Positions 47,072 through 54,902 of a stretch of DNA of 64,000 bases are shown in pieces (within the stretch, counting starts at the first letter, position 1; each line of letters opens with the position of its first letter). The DNA lies in the NCBI GenBank assembly GCA_037441525.1, contig JBBISA010000005.1, positions 46,809 to 110,808 of the forward strand, in the 5' to 3' direction. The DNA is from SKVR01 sp037441525 (GTDB lineage: Bacteria; Bacteroidota; Bacteroidia; Bacteroidales; UBA7960). Position numbers and translations under genes: made by a program. Under the pieces are notes generated by a model that was given only the letters and a program-made list of their open reading frames with translations, was not told the DNA's origin and did no database searches.

Positions 47072-48001
47072 TTAAACCCAAATCGGGTTAACAAAACCTT
47101 TGCCTCTCAGCAAATTATATACAAGTAGCAAAATATAGGATAGAATAAAGTTTAACCCTGAAATGATCAGAGCAAATACGAATAAGGCTGACATGATCGC
47201 AAGCCACTGATTGATGAAAGATGCATAACTTTCAATTTTTATGAGTGCCCATAAACTGCCAAACATTTTGCTGAATCCCAGAGCTTCCAGCCCAAGAATT
47301 GCAAAATTTAAAAGCAGCAGAAAGATCACCAACGTTATCAAGCCTCCGGCGGCACCTTTGATGTCGGGAGGACTGAGTTCCATGTGAGAAGCTACACAAA
47401 CAGCAACATACAAAAATATCCAGAACTTATAACTGCCAAAATTATCAGTTGAAAAAAGGTTAGTTAAGGTAATTTTTACCGTGCTCCAAAGCATTGTAAG
47501 GGTTGACGAAAAATTGCCGACACCATTATCAATTAATGCCTGGCTCTGCGCATGGATATGATCGAAAATCTCATCGCGGTTAGGAACCAAAAAGTAAAGC
47601 AAAGCATAAATTACTGTTGCACCGAAGATTACAGGTCCCACCCCTATAAAGAATTTTCCGATTCGTTGATATACACTGTTAGGGTTATAAGCATGATATA
47701 CATACCCAATAGTTCCATCGTCCGAGTTTGGCGCATAAAGTCTCATTTCAAGAATCTGATGACCGAAAAGGACGCAGAATATAGCGTGACCCATTTCATG
47801 TACGGGAGTACCTATCCAACCTGTCAGAAAAATATCGAGTTTACGACCGGCAGTTTTCACATAAGTGACGCGGGTAAAGCGGGCAAAAGCATATAGAAGT
47901 AAGCCGAATACAAATAAAATACCCAACAACCAGATCAACTGGCTGAATGTGACCATGAAAACCGCTTTAATAAATTCAAGGAATGAATTGAGTTGCTCCA
48001 T
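47072..48001 (-). CDS. Polytopic membrane protein with HExxH, putative metallopeptidase
   Basis: A 309-residue protein with about six to seven hydrophobic helices. After two helices comes GWIGTPVHEMGHAIFCVLF, an HExxH zinc motif inside a hydrophobic segment as in site-2-type (M50) intramembrane proteases. A later ASHMELSPPDIKGAAGG stretch, between helices, could provide the third ligand region: its aspartate is placed like the M50 LDG aspartate, but the exact motif differs. There is no PDZ domain. The gene is intact although it borders four pseudogenes. The substrate is unknown; regulated cleavage of a membrane-anchored regulator is one possibility only. Confidence 0.7.
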   Translation of the reverse strand: MEQLNSFLEFIKAVFMVTFSQLIWLLGILFVFGLLLYAFARFTRVTYVKTAGRKLDIFLTGWIGTPVHEMGHAIFCVLFGHQILEMRLYAPNSDDGTIGYVYHAYNPNSVYQRIGKFFIGVGPVIFGATVIYALLYFLVPNRDEIFDHIHAQSQALIDNGVGNFSSTLTMLWSTVKITLTNLFSTDNFGSYKFWIFLYVAVCVASHMELSPPDIKGAAGGLITLVIFLLLLNFAILGLEALGFSKMFGSLWALIKIESYASFINQWLAIMSALFVFALIISGLNFILSYILLLVYNLLRGKGFVNPIWV

Positions 48002-48014
48002 AACAGCTAAAATT

Positions 48015-48044
48015 AAGGCCCGGAAGTTTTCATTTTCGGGCCTT
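48015..48044 (-). terminator. Terminator downstream of tRNA-Val
   Basis: Perfect 8-bp stem AAGGCCCG/CGGGCCTT with a 14-nt loop, followed on the minus strand by TTAATTTT. It lies between the tRNA and the start of the membrane HExxH gene. Confidence 0.65.
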
Positions 48045-48051
48045 TATAATG

Positions 48052-48126
48052 TGGGACGTACAAGATTCGAACCTGTGACCTCATGCCTGTCAAGCATGCG
48101 CTCTAAACCTGCTGAGCTAACGTCCC
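48052..48126 (-). tRNA. tRNA-Val (anticodon GAC)
   Basis: A full 75-nt cloverleaf: acceptor stem GGGACGT/ACGTCCC, D-stem GCTC/GAGC, anticodon stem CATGC/GCATG with loop TTGACAG (anticodon GAC), T-arm ACAGG-TTCGAAT-CTTGT with one G-T pair, discriminator A. No CCA is encoded. Anticodon GAC reads GUC and GUU (valine). Confidence 0.93.
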
Positions 48127-48180
48127 TTTTTGCTGTTTCAAAGATTATCACCTGACGACCTTCCCGTCTTTCAGGCGGGA

Positions 48181-48206
48181 CGCTCTAAACCTGCTGAGCT
48201 AACGTC
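48181..48206 (-). repeat. 26-nt 5' fragment of the tRNA-Val gene
   Basis: Exact copy of 48099-48124, the part of the tRNA from the acceptor 5' strand through the D-arm. The copies are 82 nt apart, about one tRNA plus a short spacer, and the remnant lies on the 5' side of the intact tRNA. It is followed by a decayed inverted repeat (TCCCG/CGGGA, about 48164-48182) in place of an anticodon arm. This looks like the remains of a tandem second tRNA or of an unequal recombination. Confidence 0.7.
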
Positions 48207-48380
48207 TGGTAAAAGAACCTTTGCCAAATTGGAAAGCATGCACAAATGTAAAAATTATTTACAATTATCTAAACGATATTCAGACTCCCCAATTTATTGG
48301 CTCAGACTTTTAATGCCAGGCTTTAATCCGGTAAATCCACATTACTGATTCAACACAAATGTGATGAACCAATTACCCTG

Positions 48381-49769
48381 CTATTTTATCATCTCACTGA
48401 TATCGAGCATCAGTTTACGTGCAAGGTTTTCTGACTTCACTTCGCTGTCGCTTTCAGCGTAGATTCTTATTATAGGTTCGGTATTTGACCTGCGTAGGTG
48501 AACCCATTCACGGTTGAAATAAATCTTTACTCCGTCAGTCTTATCAATGAGTTGCTTGTGGTACTTTTCGGATATTTTATCGAGAATAGAACCTAAATCC
48601 AAACCTTTTGCCAGTTCAATTTTGTGTTTGCTGATGAAGTAATCAGGCAGGTCTTTTCGCAATCCTTTAACACTTTTACCCGATTTAGCAAGGTGAGTAA
48701 GAAACAGGGCTATACCTGTAAGTGCATCGCGGCCATAATGTATGGGTGGATAAATAACCCCCCCATTTCCTTCGCCACCGATTACTGCATTTACTTCCCT
48801 CATTTTCTCAACAACATTAATTTCGCCCACTGCAGAAGGAAAGTATTCCCCTCCGTATTTCAGGGTAACATCGCGCAATGCCTGGGTCGATGAAAGGTTG
48901 CTGACTGCATTGCCTTTCTGGTGGCTCAAAACATAATCGGCAACCGCAACCAGCGTATATTCTTCGCCAAACATTTCGCCGTTGTTGCAAACAATGGCGA
49001 GCCGGTCGGCATCGGGGTCAACCGCAAAACCAACAGTAGCATTTTGTTTTATAACTTCTTCCGAAAGAATGCTCAGATGCTCAGGAAGTGGTTCGGGGTT
49101 ATGAGGAAACAAACCATTGGGCTCACAATACACTTCAGTAATTCTTTTCACCCCCAAGGCTTCAAGTAACATAGGGATTGCAATACCTCCCACGGAGTTT
49201 ACCGCATCGACTACAACATGGAAATTAGCCTGCTCAATAGCATCGGTATCAACAAGTTTGAGGGCCAGTATTTTTTCAATGTGCATTTCGATGGCACCAT
49301 CTTCCTTTGTGTACCTTCCAATCTTTTCAACCGGGGCATATACAATATCATTACTATTGGCAAATGACATCATCTCTTCCCCCTGAGCGCTATTAAGGAA
49401 TTCACCGCGTTCATTAAGAAGTTTCAAAGCATTCCAGTTTTTAGGGTTGTGGCTGGCAGTTATTATTATACCACCCTGGCACTGGTACTCTCTTACCCCA
49501 ATGCCAACCGTTGGTGTAGGCACCAACCCGACGTTTATTATATCAATACCCATCATTTGCAGGGTTGCACAAACCAGCTTATTAATTACCGGGCCTGAAG
49601 TTCGTGCATCGCGCCCAATTATAACACTGAGTTTTTGCTCAGGAAATCTGCGTTGAAGCCAGTGTGCATAAGCAATACTAAACCTGACAACATCTGACGG
49701 CCCAAGTCCATCGCCTTGCTTTCCTCCAAGGGTACCTCTAATTCCTGAAATAGATGTGATTAGCGTCAT
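48381..49769 (-). CDS. glmM: Phosphoglucosamine mutase / phosphomannomutase-type phosphohexomutase
   Basis: Alpha-D-phosphohexomutase of 462 residues. The phosphorylated catalytic serine is Ser106 in ITASHNPKNWNALK, the metal loop is DPDADRLAIV, the sugar-specificity loop is GGEGNGGVIYP, and the C-terminal phosphate-binding loop is RRSNTEPIIRIYAES. The specificity loop with EGNGG fits the GlmM-like group common in Bacteroidota (glucosamine-6-P to glucosamine-1-P for peptidoglycan and LPS), though phosphomannomutase activity cannot be excluded. The gene has its own promoter at 49793-49822. Confidence 0.88.
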   Translation of the reverse strand: MTLITSISGIRGTLGGKQGDGLGPSDVVRFSIAYAHWLQRRFPEQKLSVIIGRDARTSGPVINKLVCATLQMMGIDIINVGLVPTPTVGIGVREYQCQGGIIITASHNPKNWNALKLLNERGEFLNSAQGEEMMSFANSNDIVYAPVEKIGRYTKEDGAIEMHIEKILALKLVDTDAIEQANFHVVVDAVNSVGGIAIPMLLEALGVKRITEVYCEPNGLFPHNPEPLPEHLSILSEEVIKQNATVGFAVDPDADRLAIVCNNGEMFGEEYTLVAVADYVLSHQKGNAVSNLSSTQALRDVTLKYGGEYFPSAVGEINVVEKMREVNAVIGGEGNGGVIYPPIHYGRDALTGIALFLTHLAKSGKSVKGLRKDLPDYFISKHKIELAKGLDLGSILDKISEKYHKQLIDKTDGVKIYFNREWVHLRRSNTEPIIRIYAESDSEVKSENLARKLMLDISEMIK

Positions 49770-50133
49770 AGGGTTATTTTTTAATTAAAAAGCAAAGTTA
49801 CAGGTTTCATTACCCAAAACAACATATTTTTTCAATTCGGCAATATTTTTTGTTCATTTAGCAATAAAAGATTGGGGTCTGTCTTTCAATAAGTTTATAT
49901 GAATGTTACTGATGCACAAATATGGGCTTTCCCTTTTCTTCCAAATTTGCCCAAACCTTTGTTTCTTATGCGTCCAATCAGAATATTTGCAGAACAACTT
50001 TCAGATTTCAAAGCAGAAAAAAATGATAATTACTATAAACAAAAAAACAATATCCTAAAATACATTATGCAATCTTTAAAAAAATTGTATTTTTGATTGT
50101 CAATCTTGTTAAATTACTAAATGGAATTACAAA
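49770..50133. other. Divergent regulatory region between the phosphohexomutase and cold-shock genes
   Basis: Apart from the minus-strand promoter, TATTTTTG at 50088-50095 is a -7 match on the plus strand for the cold-shock gene, 39 nt before its ATG. The 80 nt before it are very A-rich. A 65-codon plus-strand ORF (49899-50096) covers this promoter and has no family features; I reject it. Confidence 0.45.
49793..49822 (-). promoter_or_regulatory. Bacteroidota-type promoter for the phosphohexomutase gene
   Basis: On the minus strand TAACTTTG (49793-49800) is a full -7 match and GTTG (49820-49823) lies 19 nt upstream as the -33 element. The -7 box ends about 24 nt before the ATG at 49769. Confidence 0.6.
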
Positions 50134-50325
50134 ATGGAAAAAGGAACTATCAAATTTTTTAATGAAAAAAAGGGTTACGGTTTTATTCTTGACGAAAATA
50201 CCCAGAAGGAAGTTTTTGTGCATCACACTGGCCTGGTGGACAGAATAAAAAATGATGACCAGGTTACATTCGAAATTGCAGAAGACCAGAAGGGGAAAAA
50301 AGCAGTGAACGTAAAAAAAATTTAA
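50134..50325 (+). CDS. Cold-shock domain protein
   Basis: A 63-residue single OB-fold protein that binds single-stranded RNA or DNA and melts mRNA structure. RNP1 is KGYGFIL (residues 13-19) and RNP2 is VFVHHT (26-31); the start MEKGTIKFFNEK is the standard opening. Bacteroidota commonly carry this short Csp. Flanked by a -7 box at 50088 and a terminator at 50347, so it is monocistronic. Confidence 0.95.
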   Translation: MEKGTIKFFNEKKGYGFILDENTQKEVFVHHTGLVDRIKNDDQVTFEIAEDQKGKKAVNVKKI

Positions 50326-50346
50326 AAAGGATAACCATCCCTTAAG

Positions 50347-50389
50347 AAAGGCCGTCTGAAAGTTGAACCTCAGGCGGCTTTCTTTTTTT
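50347..50389 (+). terminator. Rho-independent terminator after the cold-shock gene
   Basis: Stem GCCGTCTGA/TCAGGCGGC (one G-U pair) with a 10-nt loop, an upstream A-run and a downstream TTTC-T7 tract. Confidence 0.85.
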
Positions 50390-50637
50390 GGGAGAAAGAG
50401 ATGTTTCAAATTAATTACCTCCAAGATTTTTTTTGAATTACACATTTATAGTATCTAAATAACCGGTTACCTCGATTGTATTAAAGAATTCATATTTGGA
50501 GCATAATTTCTCATCTCTGACAAGGGCAACAGGATAACCACAATAATACGAAATCTGATGGGGAAAGAAAATCAGAATACCTATTCAGGGATATGTAGTG
50601 ATTTTATAGGTAATTTCGCCGCAAATTACATTTCGCA
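50390..50637 (+). promoter_or_regulatory. Leader region of the ABC-F gene
   Basis: A gene-free 248-bp stretch. TAATTTCG at 50611-50618 is a TTCG-type -7 box 20 nt before the ATG at 50638, so the leader would be very short. No -33 box, leader peptide or attenuator hairpin is evident, although ABC-F genes that give antibiotic resistance often have one. Confidence 0.35.
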
Positions 50638-52521
50638 ATGAACTATTTCCAGGCAGAAAACCTCAGTAAATCATACGCAGAAAAACTTCTTTTTAAAAGC
50701 ATCACTTTTGGCATAAGCCAGGGACAAAAAACCGGGCTAATAGCCCGCAATGGGGCAGGAAAAACCACCCTTATCAATATAATGATGCAGAAAGAGATAC
50801 CCGACGACGGAAGTTGTAACTTCAGAAAGGGGATCAGGGTTGCATGCCTGGAACAAAACCCTGGATTTGCCCCGGGGCCTTCTGTCATCGATACCATTCT
50901 TAGCGATAGTAGTCCGCTTATCTCAACGGTAAGGGAATATGAGCAGGAAATAGCACTTCAGCAACAACAGGCACAATACGCGAATAGTCAGAAATTGCAG
51001 CACCTTGTAAACCGCATGGACGAACTCAATGCCTGGAACCTTGAAGCCAAAATAAAACAGATTCTCACTCAACTGAAAATTGAAGACTTTAATCAACCTG
51101 TGGGTGAACTGTCAGGCGGACAGGTTAAACGGGTAGCTCTTGCAAAAATTCTGGTAGAAGAAGCTGATTTTATTATACTTGACGAGCCAACCAACCATCT
51201 CGATATTGAAATGATTGAATGGCTCCAGGATTATCTTGCCCGACAAAAACTAACCCTGCTGCTGGTTACCCACGACCGTTATTTCCTCGATGCAGTTTGT
51301 AGCGACATTCTGGAACTGGAGGGTGGTAATCTACATCCGTATAAAGGCAATTATGCCTATTACCTGGAAAAGAAGCAGGAACGTGAAGCAGCCCTTGAAG
51401 CAACCACCGAAAAAGCCCGCAATCTGCTGCGCAAAGAAACCGAATGGATGCGCAGGCAACCACAGGCTCGCACAACAAAATCAAAAGCACGCATTGATGC
51501 CTACTACAAACTAAAGGATACTGCTTCGGCGGGCCCGGCGGGCGCGCAAACCGAAATTCTGATGCAGGCAGCCCGGATGGGTAAAAAAATTCTGGAGCTT
51601 GACAATATCTCCAAGAAGTTTGATAATAAAGTAGTGATACGGGATTTTTCATACATCTTTAAAAAGAAGGAAAAAGTGGGCATTGTGGGGATGAACGGAA
51701 CAGGCAAAACTACTCTCCTCAATATTATTACCCAAAAACTCCAATCCGATAGCGGTACTGTTTCGACCGGTGAAACCATTCAGTTTGGATATTTTACACA
51801 GGACGACTTAAATGTTAACCCGGGTAAAAAGGTTATAGAGGTAATAAAAGATATTGCCGAAACCATTCAGGTTGGCAAGGGCATTGTCCTTACTGCTTCG
51901 CAGTTCCTTTTTCATTTTAATTTCCCCTATTATACACAAAACGATTTTGTGGGCAAACTCAGTGGTGGCGAAAAACGGCGGCTTCATTTGCTGACGGTTC
52001 TGATGAAAAATCCAAATTTTCTCATTCTCGACGAGCCAACCAACGACCTTGATATCCATACCCTGAATGTTCTGGAAGATTTTCTGGAAAACTTCCCCGG
52101 ATGCCTTATTGTGGTTACCCACGACCGTTACTTTCTTGATAATTTGGTTGATCATATTTTTGTATTCGAGGGTGAGGGGATGATTAGAAACTTTCCGGGC
52201 AACTATTCTGACTACCGTTTGAAGAAGCTAGATGAAAAACAGACTATCAAAACTGAGGAAAAACCACCGCTATCACGGGTAACTGAGAAGGCAGAAAAAC
52301 CTAAAAAGAAACTATCTTTTAAAGAACAGAAAGAGTATGAAGCCCTCGAAAATGAAATTGCTGCGATTGAAAACAGAAATGGGCAGCTGCTCGAAAAAAT
52401 GAATTCGGGCCGGTTATCACCAGAAGAAATGCTCAGGACATCGGAAGAATATGCCCAATCTTTAAAAATACTGGAAGAAAAAGAAAACCGCTGGCTGGAA
52501 CTATCCGAGTGGATGCAATGA
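50638..52521 (+). CDS. ABC-F family ATPase (ribosome-associated)
   Basis: A 627-residue cytoplasmic protein with two tandem ABC domains and no membrane part. First domain: Walker A ARNGAGKT at residues 36-43, signature LSGGQVKRVALAKIL, Walker B FIILDEPTNHLD. Second: Walker A GMNGTGKT near residue 350, signature LSGGEKRRLHLL, Walker B FLILDEPTNDLD. Between them is the arginine/lysine-rich P-site-tRNA linker (TEWMRRQPQARTTKSKARI), and the C-terminus is a coiled coil (SFKEQKEYEALENEIAAIE). The architecture, including this C-terminal coil, fits the Uup-like branch involved in ribosome function rather than drug efflux. Catalytic glutamates are present in both sites. Confidence 0.9.
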   Translation: MNYFQAENLSKSYAEKLLFKSITFGISQGQKTGLIARNGAGKTTLINIMMQKEIPDDGSCNFRKGIRVACLEQNPGFAPGPSVIDTILSDSSPLISTVREYEQEIALQQQQAQYANSQKLQHLVNRMDELNAWNLEAKIKQILTQLKIEDFNQPVGELSGGQVKRVALAKILVEEADFIILDEPTNHLDIEMIEWLQDYLARQKLTLLLVTHDRYFLDAVCSDILELEGGNLHPYKGNYAYYLEKKQEREAALEATTEKARNLLRKETEWMRRQPQARTTKSKARIDAYYKLKDTASAGPAGAQTEILMQAARMGKKILELDNISKKFDNKVVIRDFSYIFKKKEKVGIVGMNGTGKTTLLNIITQKLQSDSGTVSTGETIQFGYFTQDDLNVNPGKKVIEVIKDIAETIQVGKGIVLTASQFLFHFNFPYYTQNDFVGKLSGGEKRRLHLLTVLMKNPNFLILDEPTNDLDIHTLNVLEDFLENFPGCLIVVTHDRYFLDNLVDHIFVFEGEGMIRNFPGNYSDYRLKKLDEKQTIKTEEKPPLSRVTEKAEKPKKKLSFKEQKEYEALENEIAAIENRNGQLLEKMNSGRLSPEEMLRTSEEYAQSLKILEEKENRWLELSEWMQ

Positions 52522-52603
52522 TTTTCCCAATACAGATTTATTTGCTGAAATAAAAACCGGGAAACCTAGGTTTCCCGTTCACAAGCTATTGAATGAAAAT
52601 ATT

Positions 52604-53728
52604 TTAGCTATTAAGCATTACCGGCATTATCAGCATCAAAATTTCTTCATCTTTGTTTTCGTCGTCGAGTGGGAGTATTAAGCCGGCCCTGTTGGGCTGA
52701 GAAAGCTCTACTACCACCTGGTCAGTTTCGAGGTTGTTCAACATTTCAACCATAAACTTGCTGTTGAAACCAATTTCCATATCGTTGCCTTCGTAATGGC
52801 AGTTGAGCCTTTCGCGGGCTTCATTGTTGTAATCTACGTCTTCGGCAGTAAGGTGCAATTCGGTGCCTGCAATTTTAAATTTTACCTGGTATGTTGCCTG
52901 GTTGGAGAATAGCGATACCCTGCGGATTGCATTCAGAAAAGGTGACCGATCGAGGGTAAGCTTGTTGGGGTTCTCAAGAGGAATAACAGCAGAATAGTTG
53001 GGATACCTTCCATCTATGAGGCGGCAGGTAAGGGTAATATTGCGGAAATTGAACCTTGAGTTCTTGTCGTTGAACTCGATGTGAACAGGAGCATCGCCCG
53101 ATGCTAAAATCCCTTTGAGCTGATTAAGAGGTTTTTTTGGCAAGATAAAGGCAGCATTTTCTTCAGACCGTATATCGTTGCGGCGATATCTTACGAGTTT
53201 ATGTGCATCGGTGGCAACAAATGTAACATTTTCGTTGGTAAACTCGCAAAACACACCAGTCATTGCAGGCCTTAGCTCATCGTTGCTAGTGGCAAATATG
53301 GTTTTACTTATGGCATTGTGCAATATATCTGATTCGATGGTAATACCTGCTGCGCCTTCCAATTGAGGAGCTTTTGGATATTCCTCGCCATTCTGACCTG
53401 CCAGGCGGTATTTACCTTCTCCGGCAATAATGGTAACGCCATAAGTTGCTTTATCAAACTCTAAAGTAACCGGGATATCGGAAAAGGTTTTAAGCGTATC
53501 TACCAAAAGTTTGGCAGGGACGGCAATAATTCCTTCATCCTCAGCCATATCAACAGTAAGACGGGCGGTCATGGTGGTTTCAAGGTCAGAGGCAGTCACC
53601 CTGAGTTCAACTTCATTGAGTTCAAAGAGAAAATTATCAAGGATAGGTAAAGTATTATTGGTGCTCAGCACACCGCTTATTGACTGTAACTGCTTAAGAA
53701 GCAGATTGCTCGATACGATAAACTTCAT
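52604..53728 (-). CDS. dnaN: DNA polymerase III beta sliding clamp
   Basis: Ring-shaped processivity factor for the replicase. The 374 residues form the three repeated clamp domains. Recognisable segments: MKFIVSSNLLLKQLQSISGV, DGRYPNYSAVIP in the middle domain, and the C-terminal LILPLDDENKDEEILMLIMPV containing the peptide-binding pocket. It is the last gene of a minus-strand run and has its own -7 box (53755-53762). It is not next to dnaA, so there is no evidence of an origin here. Confidence 0.96.
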   Translation of the reverse strand: MKFIVSSNLLLKQLQSISGVLSTNNTLPILDNFLFELNEVELRVTASDLETTMTARLTVDMAEDEGIIAVPAKLLVDTLKTFSDIPVTLEFDKATYGVTIIAGEGKYRLAGQNGEEYPKAPQLEGAAGITIESDILHNAISKTIFATSNDELRPAMTGVFCEFTNENVTFVATDAHKLVRYRRNDIRSEENAAFILPKKPLNQLKGILASGDAPVHIEFNDKNSRFNFRNITLTCRLIDGRYPNYSAVIPLENPNKLTLDRSPFLNAIRRVSLFSNQATYQVKFKIAGTELHLTAEDVDYNNEARERLNCHYEGNDMEIGFNSKFMVEMLNNLETDQVVVELSQPNRAGLILPLDDENKDEEILMLIMPVMLNS

Positions 53729-53754
53729 GTTTCTACCTGTTTTAATGTACGTGG

Positions 53755-53762
53755 CAAAGTTA
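53755..53762 (-). promoter_or_regulatory. Putative -7 box for dnaN
   Basis: On the minus strand the sequence is TAACTTTG, a full match to TAnnTTTG, in the 69-nt gap before dnaN and about 26 nt from its ATG. No -33 at the standard distance. It would allow dnaN to be transcribed apart from the gld genes. Confidence 0.45.
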
Positions 53763-53797
53763 ATTTTTTAATTTAATCGGGTTTAACGGGGTTATTT

Positions 53798-54859
53798 TTA
53801 ATTTACAAAAAAAGAAAATGGTCTGAGAATCCTGTTAAAAACATAATACTGAGCCAGGGCAAAGTCGCTTTGATTTACCTGAATATAAAAACGGTTGGGG
53901 TCGCGCTTAAGTCCGGTGGTGGGCTCCCGGGCATCTTCAGGGAGTTGACGTGCCCAGCAGACAAGAGTGATTTTGTTTTCATCAATAGTTTCTACGGTAA
54001 TTTCCATAAAGGGTTGCCCCTCGATAAGTATTTTTCGTATGTTCTCGCCCTCATCGTCGAGGAGAGTTTCGTAATAGATATCGGTGAAGGAGGAAAGAAA
54101 TCTAACCACCCGGCCCGAATCGATGATGTGGTTATCATCTACTTTTTCGCCATTGTAATGATTCATAGTAAACTGCCCATCACCCTGGTGGATAAGCTGA
54201 TATGATTCGGCTGTATTCCCGGGCACGTTTACAATTACTGTTCTGATTGACATGGCGTTAAGGTTGATTATCACCGGATTGCGCCAAATACGCTCCTGGG
54301 GCAGAAAAATTTGGGATATCCCACTTTCAAGTCCAGGCCTGAAAACAACAAAAGCATTATGGGCACCTGACTTCATCATATATGTACCATTACCCTTAGG
54401 GGTATCATTGCCAACAAATAAATGCCGGTAAAGGCGGTTGTACTCACCAAATTTAAATGGTCCTAACCTGAAACGATTTGCTTTGATATAAATCTTGGCT
54501 CTGGTACCCGATGTTTTCAGTATTTCTTTTATCCGCGGGCTTTCAGTCAGACTCACAGGGTAACGAGTTGTAAGCCGGTGCAGAGTTGCCAGCAGGTCTT
54601 TCACTGCCGATTCATTGGCTCCCAACCCTTGCTTCAGTATCCATTGACCTGTTTCAGATTTCTGAATAAGAATCGGTGTCGTCTGTTGTGGCTTGTAAAG
54701 CTCAACCTTTGTAATCTCAAATCTGGTGTCGACTCCAAAATCGGTCTCAGGGACAGATAAACCAGTGTAGGTATCAGAAATTAAGTAGGATATGAAAAAA
54801 ATTCCGGCAATCGCGGCAATAATATACTTTATAGCGCTTTTTATCTTATTGATTTTCAT
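53798..54859 (-). CDS. Single-pass membrane protein of DUF4340-like type, gldG-linked
   Basis: A 353-residue protein from the ATG at 54859 (MKINKIKSAIKYIIAAIAGI): one N-terminal membrane helix, then an extracytoplasmic beta-rich domain with repeated halves (ITKVELYKPQQTTPILIQKSETGQWIL in part ILIQKSETGQWIL; TAESYQLIHQGDGQFTMNHY). The domain resembles DUF4340, found in many organisms beside GldG-type ABC-transport components. Its function is unknown. A start at 54886 (9 residues longer) is possible. The gldG stop lies 43 nt upstream, so it is very likely in the gldF-gldG operon and probably a partner of that complex. Confidence 0.75.
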   Translation of the reverse strand: MKINKIKSAIKYIIAAIAGIFFISYLISDTYTGLSVPETDFGVDTRFEITKVELYKPQQTTPILIQKSETGQWILKQGLGANESAVKDLLATLHRLTTRYPVSLTESPRIKEILKTSGTRAKIYIKANRFRLGPFKFGEYNRLYRHLFVGNDTPKGNGTYMMKSGAHNAFVVFRPGLESGISQIFLPQERIWRNPVIINLNAMSIRTVIVNVPGNTAESYQLIHQGDGQFTMNHYNGEKVDDNHIIDSGRVVRFLSSFTDIYYETLLDDEGENIRKILIEGQPFMEITVETIDENKITLVCWARQLPEDAREPTTGLKRDPNRFYIQVNQSDFALAQYYVFNRILRPFSFFVN

Positions 54860-54902
54860 AGCCTTAAATATATTAAATCCCCCCATATCCCATTCAACTC
54901 AT

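Noticed and set aside
48052..48126. tRNA-Asp
   Set aside because: The anticodon loop reads TTGACAG on the minus strand, anticodon GAC, which is valine; aspartate would need GTC.
49899..50096. 65-codon ORF before the cold-shock gene
   Set aside because: Covers the predicted cold-shock promoter and shows no family similarity.
52604..53728. dnaN as a sign of a replication origin
   Set aside because: No dnaA, no cluster of DnaA boxes seen, and rpmH lies 16 kb away without rnpA.
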